A stretch of DNA of 64,000 nt from the NCBI RefSeq assembly GCF_022539665.2, contig NC_081334.1, positions 7,968,424 through 8,032,423 of the forward strand, in the 5' to 3' direction. The stretch is from Daphnia carinata (lineage: Eukaryota; Arthropoda; Branchiopoda; Diplostraca; Daphniidae). Shown here piece after piece: positions 52,101 to 61,164 of the stretch. Below the pieces are notes generated by a model. The model ran no database searches. It worked only from the letters and a program-made list of their open reading frames with translations, and had not been told where the DNA came from. Made by a program: the position numbers and the translations under genes. Each line of letters begins with the position of its first letter. The first letter of the stretch is position 1.

Positions 52101-52718
52101 TATTCCAATAATACAGTTGATATTGCTGATAATTCATACATCTGTCAACGAACTCACGTTAACCGTCTGAAACCCCTGTACGAAACAATGTTATGGAAAG
52201 ACGAACATTGTCCCCCTATCGAGACGCCTTCGAAGTTCGAGAATCGATTTCGTAAATCGATTTCCACCCAAACAATGGAAACTATGGAAAATATGGAGCT
52301 AACAACAAGCGAATTGGAAAACATGGAATTGGAACCTTTGGAAGTGGAGAATGTGGATATGGAAGCAAGAGCCGCAGAAAACGCGGATGTGGAAAGTGCG
52401 GAACCCGAAACGGTGGAATTGGAGTCAGCGGAGTTACAAATGGCCGCCAACCAAAACAATAAACAACATTCCCCTTTAGTCAGCAAAACCCAAGAAATAT
52501 ATAATTCAGACGATAATAAGTCGGCTTTTGATGACATGTGCAATAGCCAACTTAGCACAACAATAATTCACGGAAACAACGCAGCTGCAATAATAAATCC
52601 TGAATCTGATGCTCGACAGGTGGCGCCAGCCATCGATCAGCCTGAAGAATTGCCACCCCAAAATGCTACCGGACGCCCGCACAGAAATCGAAGACTACCA
52701 ATGCGTTATAGAAATTAG
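49122..52718 (+). CDS. pol: Pol: protease, RT (core deleted), RNase H, integrase
   Basis: Open from 49122 to 52718 with no convincing initiator ATG, so expression would need fusion to Gag; TAG 49119 now blocks that frame. Protease motif LFDTGASKS (~49161). RT begins normally (RQRPYRV, SPWASPVVLVEKK) then jumps near 50109 to CEDHLRDIRQIFELL, skipping about 110 residues that hold the catalytic YLDD box; the frame is kept. Thumb and RNase H follow (FTDACDYGIGAVL, TTEMEALAVV, SDHRPLQWL). Integrase has the HHCC finger (HDAPMGGH ... CQACEVC), DDE residues (GMDFLG, SDRGTNF, NGETERFN) and a GPY/F-type module (KYKGPYRIV). An acidic tail rich in ENME/VESAE repeats ends the protein. Confidence 0.93.
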   Translation, partial: NSIEKIFQIPLQALFDTGASKSIIHERLFNKLPPRGQVICSQLDFNLYDVGEKKLHTLGRVILPVRYGETVFEQEFIVTNGVSEDCILGWDAIQKHGFRLDGEARSIYLARDEQGSAISEVPDMAVTTVKKTTLFRQTSIVIAAEMKGSFPYVPQNTAFIFTPAKDLPAGIYIEEFIGNVSGDGTYKILVENHSIHQIKIPRNTTLGIIEIVGSIIGKISLAKFKDNPKPVIEPILLTEVDSEFQEPLSKLLIDFPDLFASKYSELGNTNLIKHTIDTQGRGPIRQRPYRVTNNQRKLLDDKIQEMLDADVIQYSHSPWASPVVLVEKKCEDHLRDIRQIFELLRDANLKLKLKKCQFIKRSVNYLCHVISTEGIKPDTSKIDKIVNYKTTTSVDEVRSFLGLAGYYRRFIKDFGSIAKPLTGLTHKDLSRKPFSWGPEEQVAFEKLRNSLVTPPVLAYPNFNEKFILFTDACDYGIGAVLSQIQNGQEHPIAYSSRQLTKAESNYSTTEMEALAVVDAIKHFRHYLLDKPFEIISDHRPLQWLKEQKDNNGRLGRWAILLAAINYELKYRPGRVHQNADCLSRLKVASIQTESKITLICEKQLEDDLCIAIRNYLDNGEHEESFLHSKPDWVKEIDYFEFIDGTLYRHVLPPADSKRNETNRQLVLPASLRHLVLKELHDAPMGGHLAFYKTYLKIKNHYYWPNMRKEIKEYCQACEVCTANTSSTYRALLHPHEIAKAPFQVIGMDFLGPITPISPNGNSYILVITDYFSRWVEAVALRDQTAQTTAECVYKTIIVRHGMPKGILSDRGTNFTSKLFRYFCKKLKIDPKLTTAYNPASNGETERFNRTLTTMLRKELKDGEHENWEDMLDDVLFAYRSSVHSSTCETPYYLLHGRDPNIPINEFLDASPKTFTPASDYVGNLADRLSYSFQRVREESEKARKRQREQYNKRANVKQYMVGDRVLLDIRVVKEGDSRKFTSKYKGPYRIVKVYSNNTVDIADNSYICQRTHVNRLKPLYETMLWKDEHCPPIETPSKFENRFRKSISTQTMETMENMELTTSELENMELEPLEVENVDMEARAAENADVESAEPETVELESAELQMAANQNNKQHSPLVSKTQEIYNSDDNKSAFDDMCNSQLSTTIIHGNNAAAIINPESDARQVAPAIDQPEELPPQNATGRPHRNRRLPMRYRN

Positions 52719-52851
52719 AAGCGTTTTTCCAAAACAAAGTCAACGATCACATAACGAACGACGCGTATTTAACAGCAAGAAATTTCAAAGGTTTGACACT
52801 TGTTGAGTCGAGTTCACCAAAATCGCGCTCCAAATTTAAACTTCCGTAAAG

Positions 52852-53286
52852 ATGGACCCGTGCGCCAACTCAACCAATCAGCAAACCCAGGCAGCTTCCG
52901 AGTGGCTAAGTGCCGAAGAGCAAGCCGGAAAAGCGATGGCACCAATGGTGGCAATCCCAATCTACGACGATTGGACTCCGGTGCCCGAAAAAACTACCAC
53001 CGTCGTCAGCCAGACGCCTCGGTCCCCGGAGCTCGACGACATGGAATCGTGGGAGATGGAACGTCAGCGTTACGAGCGCCGTATCGAAGAACGTACGGCC
53101 TCCCTCGCCCGTCAATTAAATGCCGATCTTTATGCCGAAGATTGGGGAGGAGCAGTCACCACCCTCAAGCAAATTCTGGACTTGGATCCAGGAAAGCGCC
53201 ACCTCCCTCTTTTCAACTGGTCGCCCGACCAGTGGGACACTGGTCGAAAACGTCAGAGGCGCAACGGCCCCAACACTTCCCATTGA
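52852..53286 (+). CDS. Accessory ORF A of the LTR element
   Basis: 144 codons from ATG 52852 (AAGATGG context), starting 131 bp after pol. The N-terminal half is Pro/Thr-rich; the middle is charged and helical (MERQRYERRIEERTASLARQ), followed by an EDWGGAV and LDLDPGKR block and a basic tail (GRKRQRR) that could be a nuclear-localisation signal. No known family. The helical block aligns with accessory ORF B (54218-54592), so the two are probably duplicates. Its place between pol and env is where some Gypsy and retroviral elements keep accessory genes. Confidence 0.65.
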   Translation: MDPCANSTNQQTQAASEWLSAEEQAGKAMAPMVAIPIYDDWTPVPEKTTTVVSQTPRSPELDDMESWEMERQRYERRIEERTASLARQLNADLYAEDWGGAVTTLKQILDLDPGKRHLPLFNWSPDQWDTGRKRQRRNGPNTSH

Positions 53287-53399
53287 ACACAGCTAGACAT
53301 ATATTCACCCTATCTTAATATCAAAGCCATTTCAAACCAAACCAGAACTAAACACTTAAAATATTCAATCGCAGTAAAATAGTTATGGATTAATCAGCT

Positions 53400-53515
53400 T
53401 CGCAACTCTTGAGGTATCTATCATCAAAATTTTTATTCATGATCACAGCCATGTTTGAACCTGAGACTTCCGGTCCGTAGTTGAGGGTTATATCAACGAG
53501 CCATATATTCCATAT
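53400..53515 (-). ncRNA. tRNA-Arg(ACG)-like sequence, degenerate
   Basis: Minus strand: anticodon-loop sequence CTACGGA, variable region GGAAGTCT and T-arm/B box AGGTTCAAAC match the tRNA-Arg(ACG) pattern. The A box and acceptor stem are eroded. The flanks align with those of the next tRNA-like copy, so both belong to a local duplication. Probably not a working tRNA. Confidence 0.5.
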
Positions 53516-53605
53516 GGAATACCGAATTCAATACCCAGCGTTATTCGAAAATTCGGCACAGGATAAATAAAATTTTAACATTTATTGTTAATACACCCAC
53601 AGAAT

Positions 53606-53760
53606 AGTAATTAGGAATTAGTCAACCTCAACAACTCCAGAGGAATCTACCAGTTAATTTCTTAGTCAAGGTCACGACGTGATTCGAAATTAAGGCTCCC
53701 GAGTGACAGTCAGAAGCTATAGCATTACGCCACAACGCCAACGCCCATATACCGAATCCC
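53606..53760 (-). ncRNA. tRNA-Asp(GTC)-like sequence, degenerate
   Basis: Minus strand: GTTGTGGCGTAATGCTATAG resembles the D arm with an A box, CTGTCAC is the exact anticodon loop of tRNA-Asp(GTC), GGGAG follows, and TTCGAATC is a B box. The T stem is broken. It sits in a repeat unit related to the previous one (53380-53515). Confidence 0.55.
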
Positions 53761-54217
53761 TCACAAGTTGATAAACACAATTTATGCCCAATTAACTCAT
53801 TAGTAGAAACACTACGCTCCTTCATTTCTTCTTTCACTTTTTCTTCTTTCCCTATCTCCATTTGATAAAAGTAGAAATCTAAATTTAAAACGAAACGAAA
53901 GAAAAACGAACCGTTGGGCGCCCTTGGAAGAAGGCTACCCGACCCTACACAGCAATAAATAATTCCCCTCCTGACAACACTAAAGAAAACTGACACCTGT
54001 TAAAACAATCGAGTGACACCTCGAGGGACTTAGTGTTGAACTCGAACTTTTAACAAAAAAAAAAGAAAAAAAAAGTGAAGTGAGGAAGCTGGAAACTACA
54101 AGTGGAAGGCTTGATTATTTAAAGTCAATACGTCTCGAACGTCGGGACCACACTCGCAACTCGTCAACGCTACAGACCAGGAGTTAAAGAGTGAAGCCGA
54201 CCCACAATCGATCCAAA
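53761..54217. other. Non-coding spacer before accessory ORF B
   Basis: No ORF that I accept. An A-rich run at about 54055-54075 precedes sequence leading into ORF B. Possible leader of a subgenomic transcript, not shown. Confidence 0.35.
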
Positions 54218-54592
54218 ATGGCTGCGAACAACTTCCGTCGGCCACAGATACCCCAGATCGAACGCGTTCGCCGCAATCCTAAAACCGGGGACAACATAGT
54301 AGTACAAGAAGCTACCAGCACCACTTCGACAAAAGAAGACGTCGACCGGGCCGTAAGCGCAGCCTGCGGAAGAAACTCCATCGACAATCAACGACCGTTC
54401 CGAAGGCGGCTGATGGATATGGAACACCATCTCCAGAACCGCTGGAGAGTAGCTCGGTTCACAAAATCTCGGACGGAGGAACTCGTCCAGCTAATCGAAC
54501 AACAGGACTGGCAGAGGGCCACAGAAGTCTTCGAAGCAATTCGCGATTTGGACCCTGCAAATCGCCGCCCATCATCGCAAGAAGAAAATTGA
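54218..54592 (+). CDS. Accessory ORF B of the LTR element
   Basis: 124 codons from ATG 54218 (AAAATGG context); the open frame extends 27 bp upstream without another ATG. Basic N-terminus, then a helical block (MEHHLQNRWRVARFTKSRTE) with QQDWQRAT and IRDLDPANRR. ORF A has the same order: Arg-rich helix, RT..L, DW..A, I.DLDP..R. This supports an old duplication. No domain is recognised and no signal peptide or membrane segment is seen. A small regulatory or RNA-binding role is a guess. Confidence 0.62.
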   Translation: MAANNFRRPQIPQIERVRRNPKTGDNIVVQEATSTTSTKEDVDRAVSAACGRNSIDNQRPFRRRLMDMEHHLQNRWRVARFTKSRTEELVQLIEQQDWQRATEVFEAIRDLDPANRRPSSQEEN

Positions 54593-56458
54593 GAAAAAAA
54601 GGAAACCTTTGCATTTATATTCGATTCATTCTCTCATGCCTGTTTGTATCAGTTCTTGCCCTCAACAAATAAATCAGACAAAAAAAACTAGTTACTTCCC
54701 CTTGTTCATATATATCTCTATATATGAACTAACCCACTAGCTAGTGTAAGGTTCGAAAATCTATTCCTTACTTTTAATTGTTAGATAGTGATGTGTGAAT
54801 TGTATTGTTGCACTGTGTTCGAGTATTCTACAAAGACCAAATTGACAATTGACGAAAGGAGACTTACGGAGACAGTCTGACCGAGATGGCAACTGAAGCT
54901 TGGAATTAGACTGAAGCTAGAAACACACTGACTGAAAGTTAAAGGTAGACTCGCTGGTGGCTAGAAGTAGACTGACTCAAAGCTTAAAACACACTGCCTG
55001 ACAATCTGGAAAAAGGGCAACATTTATACGGAGAAGCAAGGTCGTTTAGGATTAGGTGTCCCAACGGGAATAAATATTCTGCGGGTAAATATAACACCTA
55101 TGTGAAGAATTGGCAAGTTTGAAGGCCAGAGCCATCGGCAGATGACCTGTTGGCGGAAGAGGGGGGAAAAGGGTTGCAAGCGTGGGAACGAGAGGGAAAG
55201 GTAAGGAGTACGGTTGGCCGTTCTTTACACTAGAGTCAGGCAAAAGAAAGAGAAGGGGTAGGAGTAACAGAAAGATAGAAAACTCTTATAAGCTGATACA
55301 AAAAAACATATACTTAAACTTCGAATAGAAAAATAACAAAGTAACTTCCCGCGTTAGCGCTATGCTCTACTTTTCAGTAAATTGTCTAAGTCCAAATAGT
55401 TTGTCCTTCCCTTTTTGCCGCAATATTCCCTTCTGGACGTAGGTTTCTTGAAATTCTTAAACACAGCCTTTTCCCTATTTTCCTTCTCTCTTGGGTCCCT
55501 CTAATATATATATACAAGAAAAACATTAGTCCATATACTCCATAAGCCTACGTATATTTCACTAAGAAATTTACGCCTATTTTACCCCAACCTCTTGTGT
55601 CTGCGACAAATGTCCCTTGTCTCGCACAAGACGCTTTTTCTTTCTTCCCCAGATGTTCGTTCCCCTTTTTAGCGCCATTTTATTTCTTTCCCCATACCAT
55701 TTCTCATGTGTTGGACTTAGAAAATAAAAGCTAGCCTTCGCGTCGTTTCTTTTATCATAAACAATGAATGATAGCCCTTGCGTAGTATAGCACCCTCATT
55801 GATGGATAAGTTATCTAGTTCTACTGAGGATTCAAACCTCGGACCTCCAGCATCACAGCTGAGCGCCCTACCTTTTGAGCTATTAGCACCTGTGTTACGC
55901 CTTACGTTGAGCTTAGGAAAAATGCACCCTTCAAGCCCACCAAGCGCGCCCTTTTCTTTTCCCTTGCTCGTGTTTCACTCGCCTTTTACCCTATCTGTAT
56001 CCGCCCTTTTGTGTTACTCTAATGAAAATCGACCTGTGTTTTTTTCCCCGTCGTTAAAATTGTAACACGCATCTTCTTCTTCTCCTGTCTAAACGATGCG
56101 TCGTTTTCCGAATTTTTCGTTTGCGTCATGGAGATTATTCTTTCTTCTTTCCAATGATACCAGTTACTACATAAAAATGCTTACTCTTATACTAGAAAAC
56201 ACATGTTTTTCCATGCCCCATGTGCGTATTTTTACTCGCTAACGACCATCGGTAACTGTTTAAAGGCCGACGGAAGATCGTTGACCTTTTCAATTGCTGT
56301 CATGTATACTTTTCCGCTTTTGCTTATTATTTTACTTTCTTTTTATATTACTCGCCCTAGTTTAAGAAACCCACATGATGTTGTATAATGCTTTTATCCA
56401 TACTTTCCACCGTTTTCTATTGATTGTAATGTTTACTATATGTTGCCCCCTATAGAAA
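54593..56458. other. 1.9-kb non-coding stretch between accessory ORFs and env
   Basis: No convincing ORF. Contains the third tRNA-like sequence and several pyrimidine-rich runs. TATAG just before the env ATG 56459 could be a splice acceptor for an env mRNA. Confidence 0.4.
55818..55890 (-). ncRNA. Third tRNA-like sequence with good A and B boxes
   Basis: Minus strand: TAGCTCAAAAGGTAGGGC fits the A-box/D-arm pattern, TCAGC...GCTGG can form an anticodon stem with an irregular loop around TGTGAT, and GAGGTTTGAATCCTC is a self-complementary T arm with B box. Acceptor arms do not pair. Likely a tRNA pseudogene or tRNA-derived SINE head. Anticodon not assigned. Confidence 0.55.
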
Positions 56459-58137
56459 ATGTCGCTGATTCCTTGCATACTGTTGCTATGCCTTTACGGG
56501 TTACACCCGCAGGCATTTCAAACAACCGTATGCGACTGTTCCGAACCATTAAGGACGGGAATACTCCAATTCTCCGACGATAACTGTCAAGCAATTGCGC
56601 CCGATAATAAGGCCATCAAGAGGAAATACGCGATTTATAGCGAAGAACGTGCCGCGGCTAAATTTCCGGCATATATTTGCGCACGATGGAAAAATATACG
56701 GCGCATCACCATGAACTTTTTCGGTCAATTAGTGATAGTGCCAGATAAAATTTCGATCGACACTTCACCCGCCGAGTGTAACGAAATGATTAACCATAAA
56801 CGTTGTGACGAAAATCGGATGACTTTTTCAGACGATAAATTTGTATTTGATCGTGAACCTGACATTTTCGGATATTGGTTATAAACTGTGTTCTGGAGAA
56901 AGTGTTACTTTTCCAACAACACGAAGACGCCGATTTTACAACTCCGATCGGAACAGCTTCCGCCACGACTGGAAATTTATCACACAATCACTTAACACTG
57001 ATTTGGGATAAAACCTATACGCAGAAGACTAAACCGAAAACCCGACTAGTGGAAGATGGGATGGGTACACTGGTCCGTCTACCGGGTGACGAAATGATTT
57101 TCAGGCTTCAAGATGACGCCCAACAACTTGATTTTCAGTTGACGCCTATACAACGCTGTGCCTCTTTACAAAACGAATGCACCAATAAAACTTCGTCGTT
57201 TGAGATCATCGGCCAATCAAAACTCAGCGTTTCGACGGCGGCCATCATGGAAAATTTACCAGCCACTTTGGAGACCCCAGCGCCATCTACCGACGAAAAT
57301 TTAAATGTACCCGCGAATATATTCGAGACCAACTTACCGATCATGAAAATGATTTGGCAAGACAAATTCGGCTGATGCAATGTGAAGCTCGCAAGGCCAA
57401 ACACGAAAGGGCTGTTACAACTGCTCAATATAACGGATGGTTAGCAGCTTCGCAGTTAAATTTACCACAGTGCACAAAATTACAAGCCTTTGGGAAAACG
57501 GTTGTGCTGATTCAATGTAAGGCTTTAAATGTTACATTCGAAGCTATACTGACATCTTGCGGACCGCAACCGAAATTTCAAAATTACACTATTAATCTTG
57601 ACGGATGGGAACTTGTGAAATATTCCCCTTGTTACTGGACTAATGGTTTTGTTAATTTTAACGACAAACCTTATGTCTACCGTAACGAAACCTGGTTACC
57701 AATTGAAGCAAACATTGTGTTACCAGAACAAACGCTTGCGCATTCTTTTCGGTATGAAAATGTCGAATTCTTCGACTACGAACATCGAAGCAACCCGGCA
57801 TATACCGACAATATGCTAAATCATATGAACATTATGGCCGATATAGCCGCCGCGATTAATGAACATCCTCCACCTGAATTTGCCTTACGCCACCAATACA
57901 GTGCATCGAATGTCTTAGTGACATCGGCTAGTGTCGGAACTTATACATCTTGGTGGGACACCATCACAAATTATTTCTTCATCGGCATATTATGTCTTTT
58001 AGTGCTTCTCTTCTTACGCATATGTTACGCCTGCGGTCTTTTTACTTTCATCTGGGCTGTATGCTGCCGCCCTTCCGATGATCCAAGACCTGCAGCTCCC
58101 GAATCGATTCCGATGCATCAACTCTGATTACGGGACG
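56459..58137 (+). pseudogene. env: Env-like glycoprotein gene, two frameshifts
   Basis: Three consecutive open segments in different frames (56459-56884, 56875-57375, 57354-58127) cover one glycoprotein, with breaks near 56880 and 57340. The first opens with a signal peptide (MSLIPCILLLCLYGL) followed by a CDCSEP motif. The last carries an N-glycosylation sequon (YRNET), a pre-membrane TSWW segment, one strong C-terminal membrane span (about 57965-58045) and a short cysteine-containing tail. That is the plan of a type I viral fusion protein. I cannot assign the virus family it came from; a negative-strand RNA virus origin is one possibility. As it stands it cannot produce full-length protein. 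Confidence 0.8.
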
Positions 58138-58160
58138 TAATCTCACGCCGCTGGGAGTGA

Positions 58161-58895
58161 TGTAACGAAGCCGAATACATTACTTTAACTTTTTCTCGCT
58201 TTTGCTTCAGTAGTGAACAGAAGTCTGGACATGTCAATTGCAACACCATATACGCAGTGCAGCTGACCCAAATGGACACCTGCAGCTGACTCACGCAGAC
58301 GATACGCCCTCAACATCACGCCACGTCGAACGGCATCTTTTAATTGGTTACCGCGCGAACGCACAAGCTCCGCCCACTCACGCCACTTTTTGCAACATGC
58401 AAAGTTTCGTGATGAACATAGCAGTTGACTGAAATCAGACAAGTAGTTGCAGCCGTGCCAAGTAGTTGCCTTAAGCTTACTCTCCTTGCTTTATTGAGTA
58501 GTATTGTGCCTTAGTTAATGTTCCCATCCCTAACCTTGAGTAAAATCTCGTTCTCGTCCCAAGCTATTTCGGACGTTGATTGTCAAATCCAAAGTGTCTG
58601 AACTATTGTCGTGTACCGCTCGTGTGGAAGCTGAATTCCAAGTTCGCCTTGTGTCGTTTCTCTTCCATTCTTTCACTCGTGAGTTCACGGTAAGACCCCC
58701 TGGTTATTTGTTCTTTCTTTTAACTGTTTTCTCAAATGTCCCTTCTTATCTTTTGCTCTCTTGTCTTTTTAACTCTTGTATCTTAGCTTACAATAAACTC
58801 ATAAGTCATTGTGGGTAAAACGCCTCTGAGTTCAACATCTTTTTATTGTCTTAATTTCGTAAAGTCCGTCTTCCCACACGGGAAGATGTTTTACA
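58161..58895 (+). repeat. 3' LTR of young element
   Basis: 735 bp, starts right after the purine-rich GCTGGGAGTGA tract (the polypurine-tract position). Differs from the 5' LTR by seven substitutions and no indels in my comparison. Followed by the TTAT duplication. Confidence 0.95.
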
Positions 58896-58899
58896 TTAT

Positions 58900-59216
58900 T
58901 AAATAACTATTTTGAGTGCTTTTCATCGCTTCTTGTGCGACCGACAAGCTCTGCTATCTTCATTTTCCTTTACCATGTTTGACATCTTTATTCCATTTTC
59001 GCTACAGCGGTGACGGTAAGATTGACTTCGCATAACTCCATTTTTCTATTTTTTTTTTACCAGTTATGCCCTATAACTGTGTATTCTTGTTTATCCATTG
59101 GGCCTATTAGAATAAAATATATTCGACATTGTGGTAACGCCTCCCAAGTTCATTTTATTATTATTATTTGTCTTAATAACGTAAAGTCATACTTCCCACA
59201 AGAAGAATGCTTTACA
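58900..59216 (+). repeat. 3' LTR of the older element, right part
   Basis: Its last ~110 bp are clearly homologous to the end of the young LTRs (TCATTGTGG, then CGCCTC, GTAAAGTC, CTTCCCACA, TTTACA) but diverged. Together with 44628-45475 it makes one LTR split by the young insertion. It contains GAATAAAATA as a possible poly(A) signal. It abuts a Sec1-family exon at 59217. Confidence 0.75.
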
Positions 59217-59608
59217 CTCCCATCCTTAAAGATATCGCAGACGATGCCATAGAGGACAAGTTGGATCAAAGGCATTTCCCATTTCTGCCTGGACGCCGTG
59301 CTGCTCCTGTCTCCCGAAATGCCCTGCCCAGGTAACCACTTCGTGTATGTAGTTGTCGCATAAAAATTATGTGTATCTTGTTTGTTTTTGTTCTAACCAG
59401 TGCGCGATACTGGTATAAAATAAATGTCAGCCACATGTGAGGAACGTTTCTCGCATAATCGTTTTTGTAATGGGTGGAGTCTCGTATTGGAAAATGAGAT
59501 CCTCTTACGAAGTTACGAATTCCGTCAAGGTCATTGTCGGTTAATAACTTTTGCTGCTACGTTTATTTTTGTTGATAGTTTTTTTGTTTTGTTTTAAATG
59601 AGCACATC

Positions 59609-59928
59609 TGTTCGGGAGTAGGACAATAAGTTTAAACGATGGCGGTGAAGGTTTGTATTGCCGTAGGGGTGGGTGGAGTATCAGAGTAAATCCTCCCGTA
59701 CACGAGGAACACACACACACACACTATCTTAACGACTGTAACTGACAATAATCTAAGACAGGACTCACCCACACGAACTTGAAAGCAACACTAACACTAT
59801 TGTAAATCGCCACCGTCCACGGAGCCAAAGTTTCTTTGTTTAATCAGCGGGTGAAGAGAAGGGTTGGGAAAAATGTATCGAATAAAACACGGGTTGCGGA
59901 ATTAGCCTATGCTGGCGCCACACCATAC
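59609..59928 (-). repeat. BEL/Pao 3' LTR (left copy)
   Basis: Starts TGTTCGGGAG on the plus strand and ends CACACCATA, next to a C-rich tract that reads as a polypurine tract on the minus strand. Matches 60731-61066 except for small changes and indels. Confidence 0.85.
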
Positions 59929-60730
59929 TCCCCCGCATCCGGCGACCCTTGAGCAGGTTCGGCGGATGCTGCTTCCAGCAGGGCGAAGTTTCCGATCCCT
60001 CGGCGAGACGTACCGCGTTCTATCTTCACCTCGATGGTACGAACGAATCCATCCGGACCGGGAAATACGTCAACAACGCGGCCAAGATTCCATTGGCTCC
60101 GTCTTGATGATTTGTCTATCTCTAAGACTAGGTCTCCTACGGCAAAATTAGTTGTCGGCCTTTTCCATTTCGAACGTCCAGCCAGCGACTGGAGATACCT
60201 TCCTCCAATGATCCCAGAAAACATTCAGTACTCGCTTGAGATAGCGGTAATGCTCTTTCGGTAAACCATCGTCGAAAGTACCGTGTGGCGGGCTGGCCGT
60301 GTTTGCACGATTGAGGAAATCCGCGAGTGTCAGTGGACGTAAATTCGCTGGATCTTCACTGGCCGTGGTCAGAGGCCTACCGTTCAGTAGCCACGCTAGT
60401 TCATACAACATTGTACGAAGCGTCTCCTCTGTCGGGTGACGTAAAGACTTCTTCTCTTCGTCTAGTGCAGCGTACAACGCTCTCTTGGCTGAACGCACGG
60501 GAGATTCGTGGGCTCCACCGAAATGAGGCGTTCTTGGAGGCTGGAAATTCCTCTTCGGCCAGTTGCGGGAACTTCGCGTACAGTAGTCAGAGTACTCAAT
60601 GGTCTGAATGGGTCGAATGAGGGTTCCGTTGAACCAGATAATAGTCCCGTCGGACCCGGTGTTGCCTTAGTCGGCGACAAAGCCTGCTTTGTCGTTTCCA
60701 TCTTCTTAGCCCAATGGTTCAAAGGACCAA

Positions 60731-61066
60731 TGTTCGGGAGCTCGGAAGTAGGGCAATAAATTTAAGCGATGGCGGTGAAGGTTTGTATTGCCGTAGGGGT
60801 GGGTGAAGTATCAGAGTAAATCCTCTCGTACACGAAGTAACACACACACACACTATCTTAACGACCGTAACTGGCAATAATCTAAGACAGGACTCACCCA
60901 CACGAACTTGAAAGCAACACTAACACTATTGTAAATCGCCACCGTCCACGGAGCCAAAGTTTCTTTGTTTAATCAGCGGGTGAAGAGAAGGGTTGGGAAC
61001 AATATATCGAATAAAACAATAGAAACACGGGTTGCGGAATTAGCCTATGTTGGCGCCACACCAACA
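60731..61066 (-). repeat. BEL/Pao 5' LTR (right copy)
   Basis: 336 bp, plus-strand start TGTTCGGGAG, end CACACCAACA. On the minus strand it is followed by TGGTCCTTTGAACC, a plausible primer-binding site. Confidence 0.85.
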
Positions 61067-61164
61067 TCACTGATTGTGTTTGGTATTTGCTCGTAGGTTT
61101 AACTCACCTTTTGACTCCGGAGAGCTTCCTTGATGACGTCAAGGAACTGCTTAACGGCCACTGA

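Larger units (their letters stand above)
45476..58895 (+). mobile_element. Env-bearing Ty3/Gypsy LTR element with accessory ORFs
   Basis: A 13.4-kb element with two 735-bp LTRs differing at seven positions by my reading, so insertion is fairly recent. TTAT at 45472-45475 and 58896-58899 is the 4-bp target duplication. Order: LTR, primer-binding site, gag region with a long overlapping ORF, pol in protease-RT-RNase H-integrase order (Ty3/Gypsy type), two small accessory ORFs, tRNA-like sequences, env, LTR. It cannot be autonomous: gag carries at least two in-frame stops plus a frameshift, RT lacks its catalytic core, and env is frameshifted. It lies inside the LTR of a related older element. 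Confidence 0.95.
59609..61066 (-). mobile_element. Internally deleted BEL/Pao LTR element
   Basis: Two near-identical LTRs flank only about 0.8 kb of internal sequence, oriented on the minus strand. Right after the 5' LTR (at the right) comes the start of a polyprotein frame (60722-60462). It runs directly into BEL/Pao integrase C-terminal sequence (60498-59907: WLLNGRPLT, LTLADFLNR, VGDLVLEID, WNLGRVVDVFPGPDG), with a frameshift near 60190. Most of gag, protease, RT, RNase H and the integrase core are gone. It lies in the last intron of the Sec1 remnant. Confidence 0.88.
59217..61164 (+). pseudogene. Sec1/Munc18 (Rop/STXBP1-like) C-terminal exons, truncated gene
   Basis: Three exon pieces with correct GT-AG borders: 59217-59331 ([20 protein letters not shown]), 59401-59539 (SARYW ... 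IIVFVMGGVSYWKMRSSYE), 61097-61164 (THLLTPESFLDDVKELL, then stop). They match the last ~125 residues of the syntaxin-binding Sec1/Munc18 family, which controls SNARE assembly in vesicle fusion. The 69-bp intron is intact and phases fit, except that one base is missing from the A-run near 59417-59420, shifting the second exon. Upstream exons are absent: the older LTR ends right at the first exon piece. The last intron contains a BEL/Pao insertion. It is intron-bearing, so not a retrocopy. Confidence 0.85.
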
